Origin: Burkholderia territorii
GTDB lineage: Bacteria; Pseudomonadota; Gammaproteobacteria; Burkholderiales; Burkholderiaceae
DNA: 64,000 nt
Direction of reading: 5' to 3'
Assembly: GCF_902833055.1 (NCBI RefSeq)
Contig: NZ_CADFEJ010000014.1
Coordinates: forward strand, 62,001-126,000
Within the stretch, counting starts at the first letter, position 1. Every line of letters starts with the position of its first letter. The notes below the pieces were generated by a model that was not told where the DNA came from, ran no database searches, and saw nothing but the letters and a program-made list of their open reading frames with translations. Shown one piece after another: positions 55,803 through 64,000 of this stretch. The position numbers and the translations under genes were made by a program.

Positions 55803-57356
55803 TCAGGATTGGTTCGGCGCGGTGTCCGACAGCGGCAGGGTGATGCGCACGAGCGTGCCCGCGAGGCGCGGTTCGCTCTGATAGACGTGATCGTCGAGCA
55901 TCAGCGTGCCGCCGTGCTGCGCGGCGATCTCGCGGACGATCGCGAGCCCGAGGCCGCTGCCGTCGCCTTCGCGGCCGAGGATCCGGTAGAAGCGCTCGAC
56001 CACGCGGTCGCGTTCCGCGGCCGGAATGCCGGGCCCGGTGTCCTCGACCTCGAGATGCACGCGCCGCGCCGCATGCTCGGCCCGCACGCGCACGGTGATG
56101 CGGCCGCCTTCGGGCGTGTAGCGGATTGCGTTGTCGACCAGGTTGCCGAGCATCTCGCGCAGCATCACGGGATTGCCGTCGACCTCGAGCGGCGCGTCGT
56201 CCTCCGGGCCTTCGTAGCCGAGGTCCATGCGCTTCGCGAGCGCGGCCTGCACCCAGTCGCGCACCGTGCGGCGCGCAAGCGCGGCAATCTCGACCGGCTC
56301 GAACGTCAGCCCGCTCGCGCGGTTCTCTGCGCGCGCGAGCGCCAGCAGTTGCGTGACGAGCCGCGCGGCCTGCTCGGAGCTCGTCGCGATCTGTTCGAGC
56401 GAACGCTGCACGTCGGGCGGCACGGGATGGCGCAACGCGAACTCGGCCTGCGTGCGCAGCCCGGCGAGCGGCGTCTTCATCTGGTGCGCGGCGTCGGCGA
56501 TGAAGCGCTTCTGCAGCGCCATGTTCTGTTCTAGGCGCGCGAGCAGGTCGTTGAACGACGTGACGAGCGGCTCGATCTCGGGCGGCGCGCGCTGCGCCTC
56601 GACGGGCGACAGGTCGTCGGGCCGGCGTGCGCGAATGTGCGCCTGCAGCGCATTGAGCGGCGCGAGCCCGCGCGACAGCCCGAACCAGAGAAGCAGGACC
56701 GCGAGCGGCAGGATCACGAACTGCGGCAGGATCACGCCCTTGATGATGTCGTTCGCGAGGGTGTTGCGCTTGTCGAGCGTCTCGCCGACCTGCACGAGCA
56801 CGGGCTGCGTGCCGTTCGACTCCGGCAGCGCGACGGTCGTATACGCGACGCGCACGTCGTTGCCGCGCAGCAGGTCGTTGCGAAATGCGACGACGCCCGG
56901 CGCCGGGCGGTCCTCGTCGCGCGGCAGCGGCATGTCGGCCTCGCCCGCGACCAGCTCGCCGCGCGTGCCGAGCACCTGGAAGTAGACGCTGTCGACGTTG
57001 TCCGCGCGCAGGAAGTCGCGTGTCTGCTGCGGCAGCGTCAGCTCGGCGACGCCGTTGACCGGATGGATCTGCCGCGCGAGCACGTACGCATTGGTCTCGA
57101 GCGCGCGGTCGAAGGGGCTGTCCGCGATCGACTTCGCGACGAGGTAGGTGACGGCGATGCTCATCGGCCACAGCAGCAGGAGCGGCGCGAGCATCCAGTC
57201 GAGGATTTCGCCGAACAGCGAGCGCGGACGCGCGGCCTCGGGCGTGTCGATTTCGTCGGGCGGCGCGAACGGGTTCTCGTAACGCGCGTCGCGCGCGGCG
57301 TCGGCGGCGGACGGTTGATCGCCGGTCGGGTGGCGGGAACGGGCCGGCGTGGCCAT
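55803..57356 (-). CDS. Two-component sensor histidine kinase
   Basis: 517-residue inner-membrane kinase. Membrane segments near 57-80 and about 215-235 flank a periplasmic sensor of about 140 residues. HAMP-like and HisKA regions follow, with phospho-acceptor His291 in AAHQMKTPLAGLR, then HATPase with NLVDNAIRYTPEGG and GLGLAIVREIAAQHGG. This layout is that of QseC/TctE-like kinases. It begins 17 bp after the response regulator gene, so the two form an operon. The ligand is unknown. Confidence 0.93.
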   Translation of the reverse strand: MATPARSRHPTGDQPSAADAARDARYENPFAPPDEIDTPEAARPRSLFGEILDWMLAPLLLLWPMSIAVTYLVAKSIADSPFDRALETNAYVLARQIHPVNGVAELTLPQQTRDFLRADNVDSVYFQVLGTRGELVAGEADMPLPRDEDRPAPGVVAFRNDLLRGNDVRVAYTTVALPESNGTQPVLVQVGETLDKRNTLANDIIKGVILPQFVILPLAVLLLWFGLSRGLAPLNALQAHIRARRPDDLSPVEAQRAPPEIEPLVTSFNDLLARLEQNMALQKRFIADAAHQMKTPLAGLRTQAEFALRHPVPPDVQRSLEQIATSSEQAARLVTQLLALARAENRASGLTFEPVEIAALARRTVRDWVQAALAKRMDLGYEGPEDDAPLEVDGNPVMLREMLGNLVDNAIRYTPEGGRITVRVRAEHAARRVHLEVEDTGPGIPAAERDRVVERFYRILGREGDGSGLGLAIVREIAAQHGGTLMLDDHVYQSEPRLAGTLVRITLPLSDTAPNQS

Positions 57357-57373
57357 CGCGGCGACGGCCGGGT

Positions 57374-58108
57374 TCAGCGCAGCGGCGTGCCGGCGGCCGC
57401 GGACGGGGGCGCGGCCGCGGGCGAGTCGGCCGGCGCCGCGGGCGCGGCTTTCTCGAGACAGTAGCCGAGGCCGCGCACGGTCGAAATCCGCACGCCGCTC
57501 GGCTCGATCTTCTTGCGCAGCCGGTGCACGTACACTTCGATCGCGTTGTTGCTGACTTCCTCGCCCCATTCGCACAGATGGTCGACGAGCTGTTCCTTCG
57601 ACACGAGCCGGCCGATGCGCTGCAGCAGCACTTCGAGCAGCCCGAGCTCGCGCGCCGACAAGTCGAGCACGCGCTCGTTCGCATACGCGATACGGCCGAC
57701 CTGGTCGAACGCGAGCGAGCCGTGGCGCACGACGGTCGGGCCGCCGCCCGCGCCGCGCCGGGTCAGCGCACGCACGCGTGCCTCGAGCTCGTTGAGCGCG
57801 AACGGCTTGGCCATGTAGTCGTCCGCGCCGAGGTCGAGCCCCTTCACGCGCTCGTCGACGCTGTCGGCGGCGGTCAGGATCAACACGGGGAGATTGGAAT
57901 TGCGCGCGCGCAGGCGCTTGAGCACGTCGAGCCCGGACATCCTGGGCAGCCCGAGATCGAGGATCAGCAGGTCGAAGGACTGCATCGACAGCGCGGTATC
58001 GGCCTCGACGCCGCTCTTCACGTGGTCGACGGCATAGCCCGATTGGCGGAGTGACCGGGTGAGGCCGTCCGCGAGTATGCTGTCGTCTTCGGCGATGAGA
58101 ATTCGCAT
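57374..58108 (-). CDS. OmpR/QseB-family response regulator
   Basis: 244-residue regulator. Receiver domain: MRILIAEDDS with acidic pair, phospho-acceptor Asp51 in LILDLGLPRMSG, and Lys in YMAKPFALNELEAR. A C-terminal winged-helix (about 125-225, with LSARELGLLEVLLQRIGRLV and VHRLRKKIEPSGVRISTVRG) binds DNA. An Ala/Pro-rich tail follows GLGYCLEKAA. It precedes its kinase by 17 bp and is divergent from recA. Confidence 0.95.
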   Translation of the reverse strand: MRILIAEDDSILADGLTRSLRQSGYAVDHVKSGVEADTALSMQSFDLLILDLGLPRMSGLDVLKRLRARNSNLPVLILTAADSVDERVKGLDLGADDYMAKPFALNELEARVRALTRRGAGGGPTVVRHGSLAFDQVGRIAYANERVLDLSARELGLLEVLLQRIGRLVSKEQLVDHLCEWGEEVSNNAIEVYVHRLRKKIEPSGVRISTVRGLGYCLEKAAPAAPADSPAAAPPSAAAGTPLR

Positions 58109-58206
58109 GTTGCTGACCGATGGCCGGCGGGCGCTCACGCGTGCGCGGCTGTCTCCGAAGTTATCCGTGTACAACGCAGCCTGCATTGCGGGCTTGCATA
58201 AAACAC

Positions 58207-58222
58207 TGTTTTTTTATACAGT
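58207..58222 (+). promoter_or_regulatory. LexA (SOS) box in the recA promoter
   Basis: CTGT-N8-ACAG, with T-rich centre, matches the proteobacterial SOS box. A TTGCAT (58195-58200) and TATACA (58216-58221) may be the -35 and -10, with the box covering the -10. The site is about 75 bp upstream of the recA start, so recA is damage-inducible through LexA. Confidence 0.88.
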
Positions 58223-58297
58223 GTCTGCATTCGTGGGCAGCGCTTGAAAGCGGGCGCGCCTCTGACAGACGCTGCTCATCATAGCAAAGGACGATTC

Positions 58298-59371
58298 ATG
58301 GAAGATAGCAAGAAGGGCTCCGGGATGACCGCCGAGAAGAGCAAGGCGCTGGCGGCCGCACTCGCGCAGATCGAAAAGCAGTTCGGCAAGGGATCGATCA
58401 TGCGGATGGGCGACGGCGAAGCGAAGGAAGACATCCAGGTCGTCTCCACGGGCTCGCTGGGTCTCGATATCGCGCTCGGCGTCGGCGGCTTGCCGCGTGG
58501 CCGGGTGGTCGAGATCTACGGTCCGGAATCGTCCGGTAAAACCACGCTCACGCTGCAGGTCATCGCCGAACTGCAGAAGCTGGGCGGCACGGCAGCCTTC
58601 ATCGACGCCGAGCACGCGCTCGACGTCCAGTATGCGGCGAAGCTCGGCGTGAACGTGCCGGAGCTGCTGATCTCGCAGCCGGACACCGGCGAGCAGGCGC
58701 TCGAAATCACCGACGCGCTGGTGCGCTCGGGCTCGATCGACATGATCGTCATCGACTCGGTCGCGGCGCTCGTGCCGAAGGCGGAAATCGAGGGCGAGAT
58801 GGGCGATTCGCTGCCGGGCCTGCAGGCTCGCCTGATGTCGCAGGCACTGCGCAAGCTGACGGGCACGATCAAGCGCACGAACTGCCTCGTGATCTTCATC
58901 AACCAGATCCGGATGAAGATCGGCGTGATGTTCGGCAACCCGGAAACCACGACGGGCGGCAACGCGCTGAAGTTCTACTCGTCGGTGCGTCTGGATATCC
59001 GCCGGATCGGTTCGATCAAGAAGAACGACGAGGTGATCGGCAACGAAACCCGCGTGAAGGTCGTCAAGAACAAGGTGTCGCCGCCGTTCCGCGAAGCGAT
59101 CTTCGACATCCTGTACGGCGAAGGCATTTCGCGCCAGGGCGAGATCATCGATCTCGGCGTGCAGGCGAAGATCGTCGACAAGGCGGGCGCCTGGTACAGC
59201 TACAACGGCGAGAAGATCGGCCAGGGCAAGGACAACGCGCGTGAATTCCTGCGCGAGAATCCGGAAATCGCACGCGAGATCGAAAACCGCATTCGCGAAT
59301 CGCTCGGCGTTGCCGCCATGCCGGATGGTGCAGGGCTCGACGAAGCCGAGGCGATGGACGAAGAAGAGTGA
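58298..59371 (+). CDS. recA: Recombinase RecA
   Basis: 357-residue strand-exchange protein that also activates LexA self-cleavage. Conserved N-terminal segment [19 protein letters not shown], Walker [12 protein letters not shown]1/L2 loop region [20 protein letters not shown] and the acidic C-terminus (AEAMDEEE). The start [10 protein letters not shown] at 58298 is chosen; the upstream in-frame ATG-like codon at 58244 would overlap the SOS promoter. recX overlaps its stop, so translation is coupled. Confidence 0.98.
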   Translation: MEDSKKGSGMTAEKSKALAAALAQIEKQFGKGSIMRMGDGEAKEDIQVVSTGSLGLDIALGVGGLPRGRVVEIYGPESSGKTTLTLQVIAELQKLGGTAAFIDAEHALDVQYAAKLGVNVPELLISQPDTGEQALEITDALVRSGSIDMIVIDSVAALVPKAEIEGEMGDSLPGLQARLMSQALRKLTGTIKRTNCLVIFINQIRMKIGVMFGNPETTTGGNALKFYSSVRLDIRRIGSIKKNDEVIGNETRVKVVKNKVSPPFREAIFDILYGEGISRQGEIIDLGVQAKIVDKAGAWYSYNGEKIGQGKDNAREFLRENPEIAREIENRIRESLGVAAMPDGAGLDEAEAMDEEE

Positions 59372-60228
59372 TGGTCGGGCGCCGAGGTCAGGCTGGCGAA
59401 CAGGAACCGAGCGACGCGCCCGACACGGCGGGTCGCTCCGGCCGGCAAGCCGAATCCTCGGGGGCCCACCGGCGGAGCGCGGGCAGCGATGCCGCGAGCC
59501 GCACCGCGACGAGGGCATCCGAGGATGCCCTCGTTTCGTTTGAGATCACCGCGCCGGTCGATCCGTTCGACGACGACGAATCGTTCGACGCGCACGACCG
59601 GTCGCGCCGTCGCGTGTCCGGTGTCAATTTCCCGGGCGCGCGCGCGGCCGATGCCTCTGCGTCGGCCAAGGAAGATGTGTATACGCGCAGCAGCCAGCAT
59701 CCGCGTCGCACGCGCCGTGCGCCCGGTGGTTCTGCCGGCGACGAATCCGGCGCCGCCGAGCGCAAGTCGTCGAAACCGCCGCGTTCGCTGAAGGGCCGCG
59801 CGCTCGGCTATTTGTCCCGGCGCGAGTACAGCCGGGCCGAACTCGCGCGCAAGCTCGCACCGTACGTCGGTGAGGACGAATCCGTCGAGCCGGTGCTCGA
59901 TGCACTGGAAAAGGAAGGCTGGTTGTCCGACGCACGCTTTGCCGAGAGCCTCGTGCATCGCCGTGCGTCGCGCGTCGGCGTCGCGCGCATCGTCAGCGAG
60001 CTGAAGCGTCATGCGGTCGGCGACACGCTCGTCGAGGAAGTGAATGCGCAATTGCGCGAGACCGAATGGGCCCGCGCGCAGGCCGTCTGGCGCAAGAAAT
60101 TCGGTGCACTGCCGCAAACACCCGCCGAGCGCGCGAAGCAGGCGCGCTTCCTTGCCGCGCGCGGCTTCTCGAGCTCGACCATCGTGAAGTTGCTGAAAGT
60201 CGGCGACGATTTCCCGATCGACGACTGA
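59371..60228 (+). CDS. recX: Recombination regulator RecX with long N-terminal extension
   Basis: 285-residue protein; the RecX domain occupies the last 150 or so residues (from RSLKGRALGYLSRREYSRAE near 138, then ALEKEGWLSDARFAESLVHR). RecX binds and limits RecA filaments. The first 137 residues are Ser/Arg/Ala-rich and low complexity, absent in E. coli RecX (166 residues). The ATG overlaps the last base of the recA stop (TGATG). A later start is possible if the extension is not translated, but no ATG precedes the domain closely. Confidence 0.93.
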   Translation: MVGRRGQAGEQEPSDAPDTAGRSGRQAESSGAHRRSAGSDAASRTATRASEDALVSFEITAPVDPFDDDESFDAHDRSRRRVSGVNFPGARAADASASAKEDVYTRSSQHPRRTRRAPGGSAGDESGAAERKSSKPPRSLKGRALGYLSRREYSRAELARKLAPYVGEDESVEPVLDALEKEGWLSDARFAESLVHRRASRVGVARIVSELKRHAVGDTLVEEVNAQLRETEWARAQAVWRKKFGALPQTPAERAKQARFLAARGFSSSTIVKLLKVGDDFPIDD

Positions 60229-60331
60229 CCGGTTCGGTCGCGCGCGCTGCGCGCGATTTTGCTGCAATGCAACCGTTTCCCGACAGGCGGGAATACCCGC
60301 CTTCGCGGCCGGATGCCTCGAATACCCAATA

Positions 60332-60340
60332 TGCTAAAAT
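60332..60340 (+). promoter_or_regulatory. Extended -10 promoter before the DUF2889 gene
   Basis: TGC-TAAAAT, an extended -10 element, 35 bp upstream of the start at 60375 in a local AT-rich patch. A good -35 is not evident, as is common for extended -10 promoters. Confidence 0.5.
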
Positions 60341-60374
60341 CCACGGGTTTTCCTCTTCGGCCTCAACCTCCAGC

Positions 60375-60983
60375 ATGCCGCTATCCGAGCCCGTGCCCCG
60401 TCAGTTGCGACATCGACGCGCAATCCGAGCGGAAGCCTACGAGCGCGGCGACGGCTTGTGGGACATCGAAGCCTGCCTGACCGACCACAAGCCGCGCGAT
60501 GTCGCGCTTGCGTCGGGCATCCGGCCCCAGGGCCTGCCGATCCACGAACTCTGGCTGCGCGTGACCATCGATCGTGACCTCAATGTCGTTGACGCCGAAG
60601 CGTCGTCGGAGTGGGTTCCCTATCCCGGTCACTGTCAATCCGCCCCTCCCGCCTATCGGGCCCTCATCGGGCTCAATCTCTTCCGCAATTTCCGCCGCAA
60701 CGCGAACCGGCTGCTCGCCGGCGTCGAAGGCTGCTCCCATCTCACCGAACTGTGCGCCGTGCTGCCCACGGCAGCGATCCAGGCGTTCGCCGGTGATGTG
60801 TGGAACGTGCGCGAGGAGGGCGGCGAAGGGCCGGATCACGACGGCGAGCACGCCGAACCGCCTTTTCAGCTCGGCCGCTGCCGCGCGTTGCGGTTCGACG
60901 GCGAAGTCGTGCGGCAGTACTACCCGCGGTGGTATGGGCCGATTCGGCCGGATCTGCCCGGTGAAGGCAGCCCGAAGGAATGA
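60375..60983 (+). CDS. DUF2889-family protein
   Basis: 202-residue cytoplasmic-looking protein. It begins MPLSEPVPRQLRHRRAIRAE and contains LWDIEACLTDHKPRD and GCSHLTELCAVLPTAAIQAF, recurring features of the DUF2889 family. His and Cys residues (GCSHLTEL, PGHCQSAP) hint at metal or cofactor binding, but no function is known. It lies between recX and sucC, and sucC follows 68 bp later, so cotranscription with sucCD is possible. Confidence 0.85.
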   Translation: MPLSEPVPRQLRHRRAIRAEAYERGDGLWDIEACLTDHKPRDVALASGIRPQGLPIHELWLRVTIDRDLNVVDAEASSEWVPYPGHCQSAPPAYRALIGLNLFRNFRRNANRLLAGVEGCSHLTELCAVLPTAAIQAFAGDVWNVREEGGEGPDHDGEHAEPPFQLGRCRALRFDGEVVRQYYPRWYGPIRPDLPGEGSPKE

Positions 60984-61051
60984 ACGGAAATCATTCGAAG
61001 AAGCGTCTTAAGCGACATTTCATCCAACTCTCAGACTGAAGGGAATCACGC

Positions 61052-62218
61052 ATGAAGATTCACGAGTACCAGGGTAAGGAAATCCTGCGGAAATTCGGAG
61101 TCGCGGTACCGCGCGGCAAGCCGGCGTTCTCGGTTGAAGAGGCCGTCAAGGTGGCAGAAGAGCTCGGCGGCCCGGTGTGGGTCGTGAAGGCTCAGATTCA
61201 CGCGGGTGGCCGTGGCAAGGGCGGCGGCGTGAAGGTGGCGAAGTCGATCGAGCAGGTTCGCGAATACGCGAACCAGATCCTCGGCATGCAGCTCGTCACG
61301 CACCAGACCGGTCCGGAAGGCCAGAAGGTCAACCGTCTGCTGATCGAAGAAGGCGCCGACATCAAGCAGGAACTGTATGTCAGCCTCGTCGTCGACCGCG
61401 TGTCGCAAAAGATCGTTCTGATGGGTTCGAGCGAAGGCGGCATGGACATCGAGGAAGTTGCCGAAAAGCACCCGGAACTGATCCACAAGGTCATCGTCGA
61501 GCCGTCGACGGGCCTGCTCGACGCACAGGCCGACGACCTCGCCGCGAAGATCGGCGTGCCGGCTGCCTCGATCCCGCAAGCGCGTGCGATCCTGCAAGGC
61601 CTGTACAAGGCATTCTGGGAAACCGACGCATCGCTGGCGGAAATCAACCCGCTGAACGTCTCGGGCGACGGCAAGGTCATCGCACTCGACGCGAAGTTCA
61701 ACTTCGACTCGAACGCGCTGTTCCGCCATCCGGAAATCGTCGCATACCGCGACCTGGACGAAGAAGATCCGGCTGAAATCGAAGCGTCGAAGTTCGACCT
61801 CGCGTACATCTCGCTCGACGGCAACATCGGCTGTCTCGTGAACGGCGCAGGCCTCGCGATGGCGACGATGGACACGATCAAGCTGTTCGGCGGCGAGCCG
61901 GCGAACTTCCTGGACGTCGGCGGCGGCGCGACGACCGAGAAGGTCACCGAAGCGTTCAAGCTGATGCTGAAGAACCCGGGCCTGAAGGCGATCCTCGTGA
62001 ACATCTTCGGCGGCATCATGCGCTGCGACGTGATCGCGGAAGGCGTGATCGCCGGTTCGAAGGCCGTGAACCTGAACGTGCCGCTCGTCGTGCGCATGAA
62101 GGGCACGAACGAGGACCTCGGCAAGAAGATGCTGGCCGATTCGGGCCTGCCGATCATCTCGGCGGACAGCATGGAAGAGGCTGCGCAGAAGGTTGTCGCG
62201 GCTGCCGCAGGCAAGTAA
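61052..62218 (+). CDS. sucC: Succinyl-CoA synthetase beta subunit SucC
   Basis: Beta chain of the TCA-cycle ligase that makes succinate and CoA from succinyl-CoA with phosphorylation of ADP or GDP. At 388 residues it equals E. coli SucC. An ATP-grasp nucleotide domain ([31 protein letters not shown]) and the CoA-ligase domain ([17 protein letters not shown]) are evident. sucD follows 67 bp later. Confidence 0.98.
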   Translation: MKIHEYQGKEILRKFGVAVPRGKPAFSVEEAVKVAEELGGPVWVVKAQIHAGGRGKGGGVKVAKSIEQVREYANQILGMQLVTHQTGPEGQKVNRLLIEEGADIKQELYVSLVVDRVSQKIVLMGSSEGGMDIEEVAEKHPELIHKVIVEPSTGLLDAQADDLAAKIGVPAASIPQARAILQGLYKAFWETDASLAEINPLNVSGDGKVIALDAKFNFDSNALFRHPEIVAYRDLDEEDPAEIEASKFDLAYISLDGNIGCLVNGAGLAMATMDTIKLFGGEPANFLDVGGGATTEKVTEAFKLMLKNPGLKAILVNIFGGIMRCDVIAEGVIAGSKAVNLNVPLVVRMKGTNEDLGKKMLADSGLPIISADSMEEAAQKVVAAAAGK

Positions 62219-62285
62219 GCGCGCTAATGAACACGCATGGCGGCGCGCTTCGCACGCGACGCCAATCGAACAGAGGTCAAAATAC

Positions 62286-63167
62286 ATGTCGATTCTGATC
62301 AACAAGGACACGAAGGTCATCACGCAGGGCATTACCGGCAAGACCGGTCAGTTCCATACGCGCGCCTGCCGTGAATATGCAAACGGCCGCGAAGCATTCG
62401 TCGCGGGCGTGAACCCGAAGAAGGCCGGCGAAGACTTCGAAGGCATTCCGATCTACGCGAGCGTCAAGGAAGCGAAGGCGGAAACCGGCGCGACCGTGTC
62501 GGTCATCTACGTTCCGCCGGCAGGCGCTGCCGCAGCGATCTGGGAAGCGGTCGAAGCCGACCTGGATCTCGCGATCTGCATCACGGAAGGCATCCCCGTG
62601 CGCGACATGATCGAAGTGAAGGACCGCATGCGTCGCGAAGGCCGCAAGACGCTGCTGCTCGGGCCGAACTGCCCGGGCACGATCACACCGGACGAACTGA
62701 AGATCGGCATCATGCCGGGTCACATCCACCGCAAGGGCCGCATCGGCGTCGTGTCGCGTTCGGGCACGCTGACGTATGAAGCCGTTGCTCAGCTGACGGC
62801 ACTGGGCCTCGGCCAGTCGTCGGCAGTCGGCATCGGCGGCGACCCGATCAACGGTCTGAAGCACATCGACGTGATGAAGATGTTCAACGACGATCCGGAT
62901 ACGGATGCGGTCGTGATGATCGGCGAAATCGGCGGTCCGGACGAAGCCAACGCCGCTCAGTGGATCAAGGACAACATGAAGAAGCCGGTCGTCGGCTTCA
63001 TCGCTGGCGTCACGGCGCCTCCGGGCAAGCGCATGGGCCACGCCGGCGCGCTGATCTCGGGCGGTGCGGATACGGCCGAAGCGAAGCTGGAAATCATGGA
63101 AGCGTGCGGCATTACCGTCACGCGCAACCCGTCGGAAATGGGCCGTCTGCTCAAGAAGGCGCTGTAA
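62286..63167 (+). CDS. sucD: Succinyl-CoA synthetase alpha subunit SucD
   Basis: Alpha chain carrying the active-site phospho-histidine in [14 protein letters not shown] and the CoA-binding Rossmann domain ([18 protein letters not shown]). 293 residues, close to E. coli SucD (289). The start [18 protein letters not shown] at 62286 fits the family. The gene ends 22 bp before a strong terminator, closing the sucCD operon. Confidence 0.98.
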   Translation: MSILINKDTKVITQGITGKTGQFHTRACREYANGREAFVAGVNPKKAGEDFEGIPIYASVKEAKAETGATVSVIYVPPAGAAAAIWEAVEADLDLAICITEGIPVRDMIEVKDRMRREGRKTLLLGPNCPGTITPDELKIGIMPGHIHRKGRIGVVSRSGTLTYEAVAQLTALGLGQSSAVGIGGDPINGLKHIDVMKMFNDDPDTDAVVMIGEIGGPDEANAAQWIKDNMKKPVVGFIAGVTAPPGKRMGHAGALISGGADTAEAKLEIMEACGITVTRNPSEMGRLLKKAL

Positions 63168-63189
63168 TTTCCCCGCGGTTTCGTCCTGC

Positions 63190-63218
63190 AAAAAACGCCG
63201 GCCTTGCCGGCGTTTTTT
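63190..63218 (+). terminator. Rho-independent terminator of sucCD
   Basis: AAAAACGCCGGC (63191-63202) pairs with GCCGGCGTTTTT over a short loop and runs into a T-run. It stands between sucD and the TerC-family gene. Confidence 0.92.
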
Positions 63219-63325
63219 GTTATGCTCGCGCAATGAATTTGTAAGCACCGGGCATGCGCGATGGCCGTCCCGGTGTTCATCCGGGCACCCAGTCCTGCAA
63301 CCGCTCCCTCCATCCGATACCGCTC

Positions 63326-64000
63326 ATGCTTGAATTCCTGACGTCGCTCCACTGGGGCGCCGTGTTCCAGATCGTCATCATCGACATCCTTCTCGGCGGC
63401 GACAACGCGGTCGTGATCGCGCTCGCGTGCCGCAACCTGCCGGCCAATCAGCGGCTGCGCGGCGTCGTGTGGGGCACGGCCGGCGCGATTCTGCTGCGGG
63501 TCGCGCTGATCGCGTTCGCGGTCGTGCTGCTCGACGTGCCGTTCCTGAAGTTCGGCGGCGGCTTGCTGCTGCTGTGGATCGGCATCAAGCTGATGGCGCC
63601 GGACGCCGATGCGCACGACAACGTGAAGCCGGCCGACCGGCTGTGGGACGCGGTGAAGACGATCGTGATCGCCGATGCCGTGATGAGCCTCGACAACGTG
63701 ATCGCGATTGCCGGTGCGGCCGAGCAGGCCGATCCGGCGCATCGGCTGGCGCTGGTGATCTTCGGGCTCGTCGTCAGCGTGCCGATCATCGTATGGGGCA
63801 GCACGCTGGTGTTGAAGCTGCTCGATCGGTTCCCGGTCGTCGTGGCGCTCGGCGCCGGGCTGCTCGGCTGGATCGCCGGCGGGCTGATGGTGCACGACCC
63901 GGTCGGCGACCGCTGGCCGGCGCTCGATACGCCGGAGGCGATCTACGGAGCGAGTATCGCCGGCGCGCTGTTCGTCGTCGCCGCCGGTTATGCGCTGCGG
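63326..64000 (+). CDS. TerC/YjbE-family integral membrane protein, partial
   Basis: The first 225 residues are in the window; the gene runs off the right edge. About seven hydrophobic segments and the family motifs DILLGGDNAVVIALAC and AVMSLDNVIAIAGAAE (each with a DN pair likely in a metal site) place it in the TerC superfamily, YjbE-like branch. Members are linked to metal-ion (Mn) homeostasis. The ATG at 63326 opens MLEFLTSLHWGAVFQ. It follows the sucCD terminator and so has its own promoter, probably in 63219-63325. Confidence 0.9.
   Translation, partial: MLEFLTSLHWGAVFQIVIIDILLGGDNAVVIALACRNLPANQRLRGVVWGTAGAILLRVALIAFAVVLLDVPFLKFGGGLLLLWIGIKLMAPDADAHDNVKPADRLWDAVKTIVIADAVMSLDNVIAIAGAAEQADPAHRLALVIFGLVVSVPIIVWGSTLVLKLLDRFPVVVALGAGLLGWIAGGLMVHDPVGDRWPALDTPEAIYGASIAGALFVVAAGYALR

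Overview
This window looks like a stretch of the large chromosome of a Burkholderia species, probably of the B. cepacia complex. It has very high GC with strong G/C preference at third codon positions, and beta-proteobacterial gene orders (amgK / lptD-surA-pdxA-rsmA; glyQ-glyS-gmhB-plsC; miaB-phoH-ybeY...corC-lnt). The species call is an inference from gene content and order. Almost everything is chromosomal housekeeping or metabolism; no insertion sequence, phage, integrase or CRISPR array was seen.

Layout. 1-6.4 kb: cell-wall recycling kinase amgK (partial), divergent from the outer-membrane biogenesis cluster lptD-surA-pdxA-rsmA. 6.5-8.3 kb: a drug/metabolite transporter and glyoxalase I. 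8.3-13.8 kb (minus): glyQ-glyS-gmhB-plsC and a YgjP-type metallopeptidase, a tight operon mixing glycine charging, LPS heptose synthesis and phospholipid synthesis. 14.1-15.7 kb: a TPR/glycosyltransferase-like protein. 15.8-23 kb (minus): the miaB-phoH-ybeY / corC-lnt cluster, with chaC and a 49-residue lipoprotein gene inserted between ybeY and corC. 23.2-28.3 kb: a LysR regulator divergent from an MFS exporter, an XRE-cupin regulator, an FMN riboswitch driving ribB, and a HAD phosphatase.

28.4-34.6 kb: glycerol catabolism. glpD-glpK-glpF run on the minus strand behind a promoter overlapped by GlpR-like boxes, with glpR about 1.1 kb upstream beyond two small genes. A tandem 107-bp repeat lies downstream of glpF. 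34.8-45.3 kb: gamma-glutamyltransferase, a ferritin-like diiron protein, a split-barrel protein, an RhlE-type helicase, two c-type cytochrome genes divergent from a CopD-like protein, and D-galactonate dehydratase with a divergent GntR regulator over an AT-rich dyad. 45.3-53.6 kb: accessory genes, namely DUF1272, a 1035-residue transglycosylase/transpeptidase with an enlarged transpeptidase domain, MAPEG, a possible gene remnant, an orphan PAAR protein, a cupin, an isonitrile-hydratase-like protein divergent from a GlxA/AraC regulator, and a LysR regulator. 53.7-58.1 kb: tRNA with CAU anticodon, an MHS-type transporter and a two-component system. 58.2-64 kb: SOS-boxed recA-recX, a DUF2889 protein, sucCD and a partial TerC-family gene.

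The most unusual items are the tandem repeat next to glpF, the PBP-like protein with about 195 extra residues between SxN and KTG, the altered NPA motifs in GlpF, the N-terminally extended YbeY, the possible decayed gene at 49.6-49.94 kb, and the paired DJ-1/PfpI genes at 50.7-52.4 kb. I did not find a clear multi-gene system that I could call undescribed.
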